Assembly (NCBI GenBank): GCA_001802655.1
Contig: MGZO01000001.1
Span: 405 to 13,058, forward strand
Direction of reading: 5' to 3'
Origin: Hydrogenophilales bacterium RIFOXYD1_FULL_62_11
GTDB taxonomy: Bacteria > Pseudomonadota > Gammaproteobacteria > Burkholderiales > Thiobacillaceae
Length of the DNA: 12,654 nt
The position numbers were made by a program, and so were the translations under genes. The notes under the pieces are model-generated. The model did no database searches. It worked only from the letters and a program-made list of their open reading frames with translations, and was not told where the DNA came from. Position 1 is the first letter of the stretch; every line of letters starts with the position of its first letter. Of the stretch, positions 1-7,229 are shown piece by piece.

Positions 1-171
1 AATCACCGGCGGTACGCCGATGGCAAGCCGACCCATGATGAACAGGAACAGGTTCACCGCATAGGACAACAGGGTGAGTCCCAGCACCACCGGAAAGGTG
101 TGCCCGCGCAGTGCGAGGAACACGCCGCTGGCGGTGAGCACGCCGATGACGAGGGCGAGCAGCGCTTCCAT
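1..171 (-). CDS. mnhC: Na+/H+ antiporter subunit C (MnhC/MrpC), partial
   Basis: This is the first 57 codons of a NuoK-like membrane subunit of the multisubunit Na+/H+ (Mrp/Mnh/Sha/Pha) antiporter; the rest lies beyond the left edge. The translation begins MEALLALVIGVLTASGVFLA, then has LRGHTFPVVLGLTLLSYAVN and a second hydrophobic stretch. That is the family pattern of two tightly packed transmembrane helices joined by a short charged turn. The ATG at 171-169 shares one base with the TGA of the upstream mnhA/B gene (TGATG), so translation is almost certainly coupled. In known operons of this type subunits D to G follow, so they would be expected just outside the window. I am confident of the family. 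Only the start can be judged here. Confidence 0.88.
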   Translation of the reverse strand, partial: MEALLALVIGVLTASGVFLALRGHTFPVVLGLTLLSYAVNLFLFIMGRLAIGVPPVI

Positions 172-2966
172 CAGCGGGCCGCCTTTCGGATGCGGCTGTC
201 GTGCAGCGCGCCGAGGTTGACCAGAATCAGCAGGGTGGCGCCAACGACGACGAGGAAGACGCCGAGGTCGAATGCCATTGCCGAAGCGAGTTCGAATTCA
301 CCCACCAGCGGCCAATTCAGATGACCAAAGGTGGACGTGAGGAAGGGATAGCCGAACGCCCAGCTTGCCAGCCCGGTCAGGGTGGCGAGCGCAAGGCCGG
401 ATGCGATCAGCGGCTGGGTAGCGCTCGACAAGCGCTCGCGCATCCATGCGCCGCCGTGAGCGAGGTATTGCACGATCAGCGCCACCGCCGTGACCAGACC
501 CGCGATGAAGCCGCCGCCTGGCTGGTTGTGGCCACGCAACAGGATGAAAATGGCCACCAGCAGCGCCAGCGGCAGCAACAGCCTGGAAAGCGACGCCATG
601 ATGGCTGGATGGGTGTCGCGATCCCAGACCCGCCCGTCGACGTCGCGGTCGGGGGCGTCGAGGCGCAGGTTTTCCAGCAGGGCATAGATGCCGAGGCCAG
701 CCAGCGCCAGCACGGTGATTTCGCCCAGTGTGTCGTAGCCGCGAAAGTCGACCAGGATGACGTTGACTACGTTCTTGCCGCCGCCGCCCGGCACGCTGTT
801 GGCGAGGTAATAACCGGCGATGGTGTCGTAAGGCCGGGTCATTACCGCCCATGCCAGCAGTGCAGCGCCGCCGCCGGCAACCAGTGCGATCACGCCGTCG
901 CGCCAGACGCGCCCGAGGTCGCGCTCGGGCGCCTCATGTTGCGGCAGAAAATACAGCGCCAGCAGCAGCAAAACGATCGTGACGATTTCTACCGACAGCT
1001 GGGTCAGCGCGAGGTCGGGGGCGGAAAACTTGACGAAGGCGAGTGACACCACCAGCCCGACCACGCCGAGGGTGATGAGCGCAGTGAGGCGCTGGCGGTG
1101 CAGCCACACGGTGGCGAGTGAGGCGACGATGAGCGTGGCGCCAGCCAGCAGGCTCACCGCATCCAGCGGCAGGCCGGTGCGGTTGCCCGCGAGTGGCGCA
1201 TCGCTGCCCAGCCAAGGCGTGAAACCCAGCACCAGTGCTGCGAGGAGAAACAGGAACACTTGCCGCTGCAACGAGCCGGTGTCGATGCGTCGCGTGATCC
1301 AACCCGACAGGCCAATCAGGGCGTCGAGCAGCGCGTTGTAGAGCACCCGTGCGTCGAGGTGGCCGAGGCTGCGTTCGTGCAGAGCAAACAGCGGGCGACG
1401 CATCGCATAAATCAGAATGCCGCCCGCCATCGCCGCCAGGCTCATCCCCAGCGCTGGGTTTAAACCATGCCACAACGCCAAATGATATTCGGGCAAGGGC
1501 GACTGCAAGGTGGCGGCAGCGGCCACTGCCAGCAAGGGTGCAACGGTGTATGCGGGCGCGATACCGACCACCAGGCACAGCACCACCAGAATCTCCACCG
1601 GCACTTTCATCCAGCGCGGCGGTTCGTGCGGCGTCTTCGGCAGGTCGACAGGTTCGCCGTTGAAGAACACGTCATGGATGAAACGGATCGAATAGGCTAC
1701 GGCCAGTGCCCCGGCAAGCGTCACCAGCATCGGCAGCAGCCAGCCCCAGGTATGACCGGTGGAAATATGCATGGCTTCGACGAAGAACATTTCCTTGGAG
1801 AGAAAGCCGTTCATGAGCGGCACCCCGGCCATCGCGGCGGCGGCCACCATCGCCAGCGTCGCGGTATAGGGCATGAATTTCCACAATCCATTCAGCCGCC
1901 GCATGTCGCGCGTGCCGGCCTCGTGGTCGATGATGCCGGCGGCCATGAACAGCGAGGCCTTGAAGGTGGCGTGGTTGATGATGTGGAACACGCCGGCCAC
2001 CGCCGCCAGCGGAGTCGACAATCCAAACAGCAGGGTGATGAGGCCGAGATGGCTGATGGTCGAATAGGCCAGCAGGCCCTTGAGATCGTGCTTGAACAGC
2101 GCGACGTACGCACCAAGCAACAGCGTCGCCAGCCCCGCGCCACTCACCAGCCAGAACCATTCCGGCGTACCGGACAAAGCCGGATACAGCCGTGCCAGCA
2201 GGAATACGCCGGCTTTCACCATGGTCGCCGAATGCAGGTAGGCCGACACCGGCGTGGGCGCGGCCATCGCGTGCGGTAGCCAGAAATGGAAAGGGAACTG
2301 TGCCGACTTGGTAAATACTCCGAGCAGCACCAGCACCAGTGTCGGCACATAAAGCGGATGCGCGCGGATCAGGTCGCCCGAAGCGAGCACAACCGACAAT
2401 TCGTAGCTGCCGACTATGTGGCCTAGCAGCAGAAAACCGCCGAGCAAGGCGAACCCGCCCAGCCCGGTGACGGCCAGCGCCATACGTGCACCCTGGCGCG
2501 CCTCTTTGCGGTGTTGCCAGTAACTGATCAGCAGGAAGGACGAGAGGCTTGTCAGCTCCCAGAAGACCAGCAGCTGGATCAGGTTTTCTGACAGCACGAT
2601 GCCCAGCATCGAGCCCATGAACAGCATCAGATAAGAATAGAAGCGTCCCATGCTGTCACGTTCCGACAGGTAATAGCGCGCGTACAGCACGATCAGCAAG
2701 CCGATGCCGAGAATCAATCCGGCAAACAGCAGCGCCAGGCCGTCGAAGCGGAAGGCGAGGTTGAGCCCCAGCGCGGGCATCCAGTCATGCTGCTGGATCA
2801 GCGTGTCACCGGAAAACGGCAGGGGAAACAGCGGCACCAAAACGGCCAGCGACGCCAAGGTCACCGCGCCCGCTGCCCACGCAGAATGCAAACGTCCAAG
2901 ACGGGAAACCAGCGCAACCAGCGCTGCGCCCGCAAACGGGATCAGTACGGCGAAAAACAGCGTCAT
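171..2966 (-). CDS. mnhA: Fused Na+/H+ antiporter subunit A/B (MnhA-MnhB type)
   Basis: This 931-residue polytopic membrane protein is the large subunit of the Mrp-type cation/proton antiporter, which exports Na+ in exchange for H+ and supports alkaline and salt tolerance. The N-terminal two thirds resemble NuoL/ND5. A conserved membrane glutamate sits in LLVFWELTS (Glu137). Lys220 lies in VFTKSAQFPFHFWLP, and His245 and Lys251 lie in SAYLHSATMVKAG, all matching proton-pathway positions of the family. The C-terminal part (about residues 786-925, with LLRGHNQPGGGF) is an MnhB domain, so A and B are fused, as in the PhaAB/ShaAB type of Gram-negative bacteria. The ATG at 2966 is the first good start, and no clear Shine-Dalgarno precedes it. 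mnhC follows with a 1-base overlap. A possible promoter lies about 50 bases upstream of the start. Confidence 0.95.
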   Translation of the reverse strand: MTLFFAVLIPFAGAALVALVSRLGRLHSAWAAGAVTLASLAVLVPLFPLPFSGDTLIQQHDWMPALGLNLAFRFDGLALLFAGLILGIGLLIVLYARYYLSERDSMGRFYSYLMLFMGSMLGIVLSENLIQLLVFWELTSLSSFLLISYWQHRKEARQGARMALAVTGLGGFALLGGFLLLGHIVGSYELSVVLASGDLIRAHPLYVPTLVLVLLGVFTKSAQFPFHFWLPHAMAAPTPVSAYLHSATMVKAGVFLLARLYPALSGTPEWFWLVSGAGLATLLLGAYVALFKHDLKGLLAYSTISHLGLITLLFGLSTPLAAVAGVFHIINHATFKASLFMAAGIIDHEAGTRDMRRLNGLWKFMPYTATLAMVAAAAMAGVPLMNGFLSKEMFFVEAMHISTGHTWGWLLPMLVTLAGALAVAYSIRFIHDVFFNGEPVDLPKTPHEPPRWMKVPVEILVVLCLVVGIAPAYTVAPLLAVAAAATLQSPLPEYHLALWHGLNPALGMSLAAMAGGILIYAMRRPLFALHERSLGHLDARVLYNALLDALIGLSGWITRRIDTGSLQRQVFLFLLAALVLGFTPWLGSDAPLAGNRTGLPLDAVSLLAGATLIVASLATVWLHRQRLTALITLGVVGLVVSLAFVKFSAPDLALTQLSVEIVTIVLLLLALYFLPQHEAPERDLGRVWRDGVIALVAGGGAALLAWAVMTRPYDTIAGYYLANSVPGGGGKNVVNVILVDFRGYDTLGEITVLALAGLGIYALLENLRLDAPDRDVDGRVWDRDTHPAIMASLSRLLLPLALLVAIFILLRGHNQPGGGFIAGLVTAVALIVQYLAHGGAWMRERLSSATQPLIASGLALATLTGLASWAFGYPFLTSTFGHLNWPLVGEFELASAMAFDLGVFLVVVGATLLILVNLGALHDSRIRKAAR

Positions 2967-3014
2967 CGATTGGGAAATGGGAAACGAACCGGCTTGTGGC
3001 CGTAAGACGCGGTC

Positions 3015-3044
3015 ATTCTAACGTGACTTGGCATTGCCATGAAT
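3015..3044 (-). promoter_or_regulatory. Possible mnhA/B promoter with small palindrome
   Basis: On the minus strand, TAGAAT at 3020-3015 matches the sigma-70 -10 consensus at five of six bases and lies about 49 bases upstream of the mnhA/B ATG. The -35 region 16-18 bases further upstream (around 3038-3044) is poor. The spacer contains the inverted repeat TGGCA-T-TGCCA (3029-3039), placed where a dimeric regulator could block or recruit polymerase. The -10 match is seen directly; the promoter role is inference and weak without a -35 box. Confidence 0.3.
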
Positions 3045-3050
3045 CGGAAG

Positions 3051-3075
3051 CCGGCGTAAGCAGCGTGGACGCCGG
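3051..3075. repeat. Intergenic hairpin (7-bp stem)
   Basis: CCGGCGT (3051-3057) and ACGCCGG (3069-3075) are perfect inverted repeats separated by 11 bases. No T-run follows on either strand, so it is not a classical intrinsic terminator. It could stall polymerase, stabilise an RNA end, or be a single copy of a dispersed palindromic repeat. No second copy is visible in this window. Confidence 0.45.
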
Positions 3076-3123
3076 TTCAATACCTTGGCCCGTCATTCCC
3101 GCATATAAGGATTAAAACTCAAG

Positions 3124-3160
3124 ACAGCGGCAGCGAAAGCCGTAGGCAACTCTAGGCTGT
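3124..3160 (+). other. Possible folded RNA leader ahead of a 39-codon ORF
   Basis: ACAG (3124-3127) can pair with CTGT (3157-3160). They enclose a 4-bp hairpin CGGC/GCCG (3128-3131 with 3139-3142, loop containing GCGAAA) and a weak 3-bp hairpin TAG/CTA (3143-3145 with 3152-3154). Together these would form a small three-way junction ending 8 bases before the GAGGG ribosome-binding site at 3169-3173. I could not match it to a riboswitch class I know. Stems this short arise often by chance, so this is tentative. Confidence 0.2.
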
Positions 3161-3180
3161 ATCCAAAAGAGGGAACAACT

Positions 3181-3300
3181 ATGAACAACACCGCAGCCAG
3201 AAAGCGCTTGGACAGCGATCCTGGAAGAGGCAGAAGGAGTGTCGGGTATCAGGTGAATTCATTGGACGGATCGCCTGCCCAATTGAACCTAAATGTTTGA
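3181..3300 (+). CDS. Doubtful small ORF, 39 residues
   Basis: An ATG at 3181 opens 39 codons ending at TGA 3298-3300. The product starts MNNTAARKRLDSDPGRGRRS, is arginine-rich and hydrophilic at the N-terminus, and has no signal peptide, membrane helix or recognised domain. In its favour is a good ribosome-binding site, GAGGG at 3169-3173, 7 bases from the ATG. That is better than those of most larger genes here. Against it are its short length, atypical composition and lack of any family I recognise. It could be a leader peptide, a truncated gene start left after a deletion, or chance. It ends 21 bases before the 3' end of the tRNA-Ser gene on the opposite strand. Confidence 0.22.
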   Translation: MNNTAARKRLDSDPGRGRRSVGYQVNSLDGSPAQLNLNV

Positions 3301-3321
3301 ATTTTATGTGGAACGTGTAAT

Positions 3322-3411
<90 letters not shown>

Positions 3412-3426
3412 GGGACGCGCATTGTA
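3412..3426 (-). promoter_or_regulatory. tRNA-Ser promoter -10 box with GC-rich discriminator
   Basis: On the minus strand, TACAAT (3426-3421) matches the -10 consensus at five of six bases. It is followed by GCGCGTCCC and then the mature tRNA 5' end at 3411, so transcription would start only a few bases before the tRNA. A GC-rich discriminator after the -10 box is the known hallmark of stable-RNA promoters under stringent (ppGpp) control. No good -35 box is seen at 16-18 bases. Confidence 0.55.
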
Positions 3427-3480
3427 CCCGAGTCGGACGCTTTGCTGGACGAAAAAATCACGCTCGTCCAGACTGCGCGC

Positions 3481-4893
3481 ATGCCCCTGATAAAAATAAC
3501 GGGATTGTTCGGGAGACTGGCTGTGCTTGCGCTAATGGCGGCGTTGGCGGCATGCAGTCGCCCTGTGCCTGCGCCAGAAACCACGGGTGTACTCCAGGTG
3601 GGGGTGCGTAATTCGCCGACGACTTATTTTCTGTCGCACAACGGCGAGCCTGGCGGGTTTGAACATGATCTGCTGCTGGCGTTTGCCCAGTCGCAAAACT
3701 GGTCGATCGAGTGGACCGAAAAATCCCATCCTGATGCCTTGTTCAAGTTGCTCGACACCCACCGCATCAACCTGGCAGCAGCGGCGCTGCCACGCGCCGT
3801 AGTCAAGGATCGTCATCTGATCGCCGGCCCGATTCTGTTCGAATCGCCGGTGCATATCGTTTATCGCACTACGGATAAAGCACCGCGCAGCATGGCCGAT
3901 TTGTCGGGCAAAAAACTGGCCTTGATTATTGGTTCTGGCCACAGCCCGATGCTGATGCGATTGAAACGCAAGCATCCCCAGTTGAGTTGGTCGGCACTCG
4001 AAAACGTCTGGCCCGAGGAGTTGCTGGCGCAGTTGCAGGCGGGCAAGTACGACGCGGTGGTGATCAACGGCATGGATTTCGATCCGATGCGCAATGTCTA
4101 CCCGCAGCTAGCCGTGGCATTCGATCTTCCCGAGTCGCAAAAAATTGTCTGGGCATTGCCTAGAGGCAGTTCGCACGCGCTGCGCAACAGCTTGGCGCGC
4201 TTTGTCGAGCGGGCGCAGGTGGATGGCACGATCAAGCGCATTTACGAACGCTATTTCGGCCATCTCAGGCGGCTTGACAGCAGCGACATCCTGGGGATCT
4301 TGCAGCGTCGCCCGACTCGTTTGCCCGAGTTGCGCCAGCATTTTCAGGAGGCGCAAACGCTGACGGGAATCGACTGGCGGCTGCTGGCCGCGATCGGTTA
4401 TCAGGAATCGCAGTGGAATGCGTTTGCGACGTCGCCGACCGGCGTGCGGGGGCTGATGATGCTGACGGGTGAAACCGCCGACCGCATGGGGGTCACCAAC
4501 CGTCTGGATGCACGGCAGAGCATTCTGGGGGGCGCGCGCTATCTGGTGATGATGAAAGAAGCCTTACCCAGCCGGATTCCCGAGCCGGATCGCACCTGGC
4601 TCGCGCTGGCCGCGTACAACCAGGGACAGGGACACATGGAGGATGCGCGCCGGATTACGCAGGCGCGCAAGGGCAGTCCGGACAGTTGGGCTGATGTGAA
4701 AGAGGCGTTGCCCTATCTGAGTCGGGGCACCTATGCTGCAGCGATGAAATATGGCTATGCGCGCGGCGGCGAGGCACTGCATTTTGCGGAAAACATCCGC
4801 AGCTATTACGACATCCTGCTGCGGCTGGAGCCGGAGTACAAACCGCTATTCAATCTGGGAAAGCGCGCCGATACCCAAGCTCCTCCGGGCTGA
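3481..4893 (+). CDS. mltF: Membrane-bound lytic murein transglycosylase F (MltF), lipoprotein
   Basis: MltF cleaves the glycosidic bond between N-acetylmuramic acid and N-acetylglucosamine in peptidoglycan, forming 1,6-anhydro ends during wall turnover. From the ATG at 3481 the product is 470 residues. A signal peptide ends in a lipobox (L22-A-A-C25), so the mature protein should be lipid-anchored in the periplasm. Residues about 35-260 form a periplasmic solute-binding-like (SBP_bac_3) domain. Residues about 295-430 form the SLT lysozyme-like domain, with catalytic Glu309 in IGYQESQW, then GVRGLMMLT and AAYNQGQGH motifs. Domain order and length fit the MltF family. The frame opens further upstream to a TTG at 3442, but starting there adds 13 polar residues before the signal peptide, so 3481 is preferred. 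Its 5' region overlaps the tRNA-Ser promoter zone. It converges on serS with 5 bases between. Confidence 0.93.
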   Translation: MPLIKITGLFGRLAVLALMAALAACSRPVPAPETTGVLQVGVRNSPTTYFLSHNGEPGGFEHDLLLAFAQSQNWSIEWTEKSHPDALFKLLDTHRINLAAAALPRAVVKDRHLIAGPILFESPVHIVYRTTDKAPRSMADLSGKKLALIIGSGHSPMLMRLKRKHPQLSWSALENVWPEELLAQLQAGKYDAVVINGMDFDPMRNVYPQLAVAFDLPESQKIVWALPRGSSHALRNSLARFVERAQVDGTIKRIYERYFGHLRRLDSSDILGILQRRPTRLPELRQHFQEAQTLTGIDWRLLAAIGYQESQWNAFATSPTGVRGLMMLTGETADRMGVTNRLDARQSILGGARYLVMMKEALPSRIPEPDRTWLALAAYNQGQGHMEDARRITQARKGSPDSWADVKEALPYLSRGTYAAAMKYGYARGGEALHFAENIRSYYDILLRLEPEYKPLFNLGKRADTQAPPG

Positions 4894-4898
4894 CTCCA

Positions 4899-6182
4899 TC
4901 AGGCTGGCGTGAGTTTTTCGATGCCGCCCATCCACGGCCGCAGCACTTCCGGCACGGTCACGCTGCCGTCGGCGTTCTGGTAGTTTTCCAGCACCGCCAC
5001 CAACGTCCGTCCCACCGCAAGCCCCGATCCGTTCAGCGTATGCAGCAATTCCGGCTTACCCTGACCGACGCGGAAACGCGCCTGCATCCGCCTCGACTGG
5101 AAGGCCTCGAAGTTGGAGCAGGAGGAAATTTCGCGGTAGGTGTTCTGCGCCGGCAACCACACTTCGAGGTCGTAGGTCTTGGCTGCTGAAAATCCCATGT
5201 CGCCGCTGCACAGGGCCATTTTCCGATACGGCAAGCCGAGCTTTTGCAGAATGGTTTCGGCATGGGCGGTCAGCGCTTCGAGTGCCGCGTAGGAGTCTTC
5301 CGGGCGCACCAGCTGCACCAGTTCAACCTTGTCGAATTGATGCTGGCGGATCATGCCGCGCGTGTCGCGGCCGTAGGAACCGGCCTCCGAACGGAAGCAG
5401 GGCGTATGCGCGACGAAGCGCAAGGGCAGCGTTTCGGCGGCGACGATTTCATCGCGCAGCAGGTTGGTCACCGGGACTTCGGCGGTGGGGATGAGGTAAA
5501 GCTTTTCGGCATCAGTGCGCGGGATATGGAACAGGTCTTCCTCGAACTTGGGCAGTTGTCCGGTGCCGCGCATCGAATCGGCATTCACCAGATAGGGCAC
5601 ATAGACCTCGGTGTAGCCGTGTTCGGCTGTATGGGTGTCGAGCATGAATTGCGCGAGCGCCCGGTGCAGCCGCGCCAGGCCGCCTTTCATGACGCTGAAA
5701 CGGCTGCCGGTGATTTTCACTGCGGCAGCAAAATCGAGCTGGTTCAGGCTTTCGCCGATATCCACATGGTCGCGCACCGTGAAATCAAAACTGCGCGGCG
5801 TGCCCCAGCGGCTGACTTCGACGTTGGCGGTTTCGTCCTTGCCGGGCGCTACTGACTCGTGCGGCAGGTTCGGCACCCCCATCAGGAAATCGTTGATCTC
5901 GGTTTGCAGCGCGGCCAGCCGGTCTTCCAGCCGTTTGAGTTCGTCGCCCAGTCCCGCTACCTCGGCCATCACTGCCGTGGTGTCCTCGCCCTTGCCCTTC
6001 ATCATGCCGATCTGTTTCGACATGCTGTTGCGGTGGCTTTGCGCCTCCTGGGTGCGTGTCTGGATGGTCTTGCGCTCGGCTTCCAGGGCATCGAAACGTG
6101 CGGCGTCAAAAGAAAAACCACGCGCCGACAGGCGCTCGGCTACTAGGGCTGCATCTTTGCGCAGCAACTGGATATCAAGCAT
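4899..6182 (-). CDS. serS: Serine--tRNA ligase
   Basis: Cytoplasmic class II synthetase that activates serine with ATP and charges tRNA-Ser (and tRNA-Sec where present). The 427 residues match the usual bacterial length. An N-terminal helical hairpin (about residues 30-100, rich in E, K, R and Q) is the coiled-coil arm that grips the long variable arm of tRNA-Ser. The catalytic core shows the TAEVP serine-binding loop (233-237), motif 2 around FRSEAG (263-268) followed by the HQFDKVE segment (281-287), and motif 3 in NGSGLAVGRTL (384-394) ahead of ENYQ. The ATG at 6182 gives the canonical MLDIQLLRKD start, although no clear Shine-Dalgarno precedes it. It is divergent from purU across about 186 bases and convergent with mltF. 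I see no T-box or other leader. Confidence 0.98.
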   Translation of the reverse strand: MLDIQLLRKDAALVAERLSARGFSFDAARFDALEAERKTIQTRTQEAQSHRNSMSKQIGMMKGKGEDTTAVMAEVAGLGDELKRLEDRLAALQTEINDFLMGVPNLPHESVAPGKDETANVEVSRWGTPRSFDFTVRDHVDIGESLNQLDFAAAVKITGSRFSVMKGGLARLHRALAQFMLDTHTAEHGYTEVYVPYLVNADSMRGTGQLPKFEEDLFHIPRTDAEKLYLIPTAEVPVTNLLRDEIVAAETLPLRFVAHTPCFRSEAGSYGRDTRGMIRQHQFDKVELVQLVRPEDSYAALEALTAHAETILQKLGLPYRKMALCSGDMGFSAAKTYDLEVWLPAQNTYREISSCSNFEAFQSRRMQARFRVGQGKPELLHTLNGSGLAVGRTLVAVLENYQNADGSVTVPEVLRPWMGGIEKLTPA

Positions 6183-6283
6183 GGGAGTAGAGGAGCATCA
6201 CCAAAAGCGCTATTTTCCACGATAGCCCCCGCTCGCGGCTAGGGTTCGTTCAATTTAAGCTTCGCCGCAAACCCCGCGCGGCA

Positions 6284-6298
6284 CCGGCATTGAGCCGG
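6284..6298. repeat. Hairpin in the serS-purU intergenic region
   Basis: CCGGC (6284-6288) and GCCGG (6294-6298) form a perfect 5-bp stem with a 5-base loop, ahead of the first possible purU starts. There is no T-run, so it is not a standard terminator. A role in the purU leader is possible but unproven. Confidence 0.35.
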
Positions 6299-6368
6299 AC
6301 ACCCATACGGTTGCCATGGGAATATGGTTATGATTGCGCAAAACCTCACCTTCGTTCCTTGTGCCGCC

Positions 6369-7223
6369 ATGCTCCATACCGCCGTCCTGTTGATTTCCTG
6401 CCCTGACCAGAAAGGTCTGGTTGCCGCGATTGCCGATTTTCTGTTGCGCCACGATGCCAACATCCTGCACGCCGATCAGCATCAGGACGCCGAGCTGAAG
6501 CTGTTTTTGATGCGGGTGGAATGGGATTTACATGGCTTTAACTTGAACCTTGACGAGTTTTCCAGCGCATTCCGGCCCATTGCCGAACGCTTCGGGATGA
6601 CCTGGCGCCTTGCCGAGTCCAGCCGCAAGCCACGGCTGGCGGTGTTTGTGTCCAAGTTCGATCATTGCCTGGCCGACCTGTTGTACCGCTACCAGAGTGG
6701 CGAGCTGCACTGCGAACTGCCGATTATCGTGTCCAACCACGAGGACACCCGCTGGCTTGCCGAGGCCTATCACATCCCGTATCAATTCCTGGCGATGAAC
6801 AAGGAGGACAAGCACGAAACCGAATCGACCCAGCTGGCCATCCTGCGCGACCAGAAGATCGACTTCATCGTGCTGGCGCGCTACATGCAGGTGTTGTCAC
6901 CCGAGTTCATCCGCCATTTTCCCCATCGCATCATCAATATCCACCACTCCTTCCTGCCGGCTTTCCACGGCGCCAAGCCGTATCACCGCGCCTTCGAACG
7001 CGGCGTCAAACTGATCGGCGCCACGGCGCATTACGTGACCGAAACCCTCGACGATGGCCCCATCATCGAACAGGACGTCGCGCGCATGTCGCATCGCGAC
7101 AGCCTCGGCGATCTCATCAACAAGGGCGCGGACCTGGAAAAAGTGGTGTTGTCGCGCGCGGTGAAGTGGCATCTGGACAACCGCGTGCTGGTGTATGCCA
7201 ACAAGACAGTCGTGTTCGACTGA
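6369..7223 (+). CDS. purU: Formyltetrahydrofolate deformylase
   Basis: PurU hydrolyses 10-formyltetrahydrofolate to tetrahydrofolate and formate, balancing one-carbon pools and feeding formate to purine synthesis. From the ATG at 6369 it is 284 residues. It has an N-terminal ACT domain (about residues 5-80, beginning AVLLISCPDQKGL) and a C-terminal formyltransferase-fold domain. The catalytic triad of the family is present: Asn190 and His192 in INIHHSFLPAF and Asp228 in TETLDDGPII. The frame stays open to an ATG at 6324. An ATG at 6330 has a GGGA 8 bases upstream, so translation could begin there and add 13 residues. I prefer 6369 because it places the ACT domain at the distance from the N-terminus seen in family members. 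The next gene begins 6 bases after the stop, suggesting an operon. Confidence 0.93.
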   Translation: MLHTAVLLISCPDQKGLVAAIADFLLRHDANILHADQHQDAELKLFLMRVEWDLHGFNLNLDEFSSAFRPIAERFGMTWRLAESSRKPRLAVFVSKFDHCLADLLYRYQSGELHCELPIIVSNHEDTRWLAEAYHIPYQFLAMNKEDKHETESTQLAILRDQKIDFIVLARYMQVLSPEFIRHFPHRIINIHHSFLPAFHGAKPYHRAFERGVKLIGATAHYVTETLDDGPIIEQDVARMSHRDSLGDLINKGADLEKVVLSRAVKWHLDNRVLVYANKTVVFD

Positions 7224-7229
7224 GGTGGC

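Larger units (their letters stand above)
2967..3321. other. Gene-poor intergenic region between mnhA/B and tRNA-Ser
   Basis: These 355 bases hold no recognisable protein gene. They contain the possible mnhA/B promoter and palindrome (3015-3044), a 7-bp hairpin (3051-3075), an AT-rich patch around 3104-3117, the possible folded leader (3124-3160) and the doubtful 39-codon ORF (3181-3300). The stretch CCCGTCATTCCCGC (3089-3102) resembles the core of dispersed repeats seen in many proteobacterial intergenic regions, but only half of such a palindrome is present. No clear terminator for the tRNA gene is visible downstream of its 3' end. Confidence 0.5.

Noticed and set aside
201..1046. Plus-strand 281-codon open frame over the mnhB region
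   Set aside because: Shadow of the antiporter gene, low-complexity Gln/Arg/Asp translation, no domain.
1467..2279. Plus-strand 270-codon open frame rich in His, Gln and Arg
   Set aside because: Antisense shadow of the MnhA core, which has clear conserved motifs on the other strand.
3051..3075. Intrinsic terminator
   Set aside because: The 7-bp stem is good but no T-run follows on either strand.
3089..3102. Copy of a dispersed GTCATTCCCGC palindromic repeat
   Set aside because: Only one arm is present and no second copy occurs in the window, so a repeat family cannot be supported from this sequence alone.
3121..3180. c-di-GMP (GEMM-I) or related riboswitch
   Set aside because: The GCGAAAGCC string is only loosely similar. 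The expected GCAAAGCC core followed by CUAA and the second-helix tetraloop receptor are absent.
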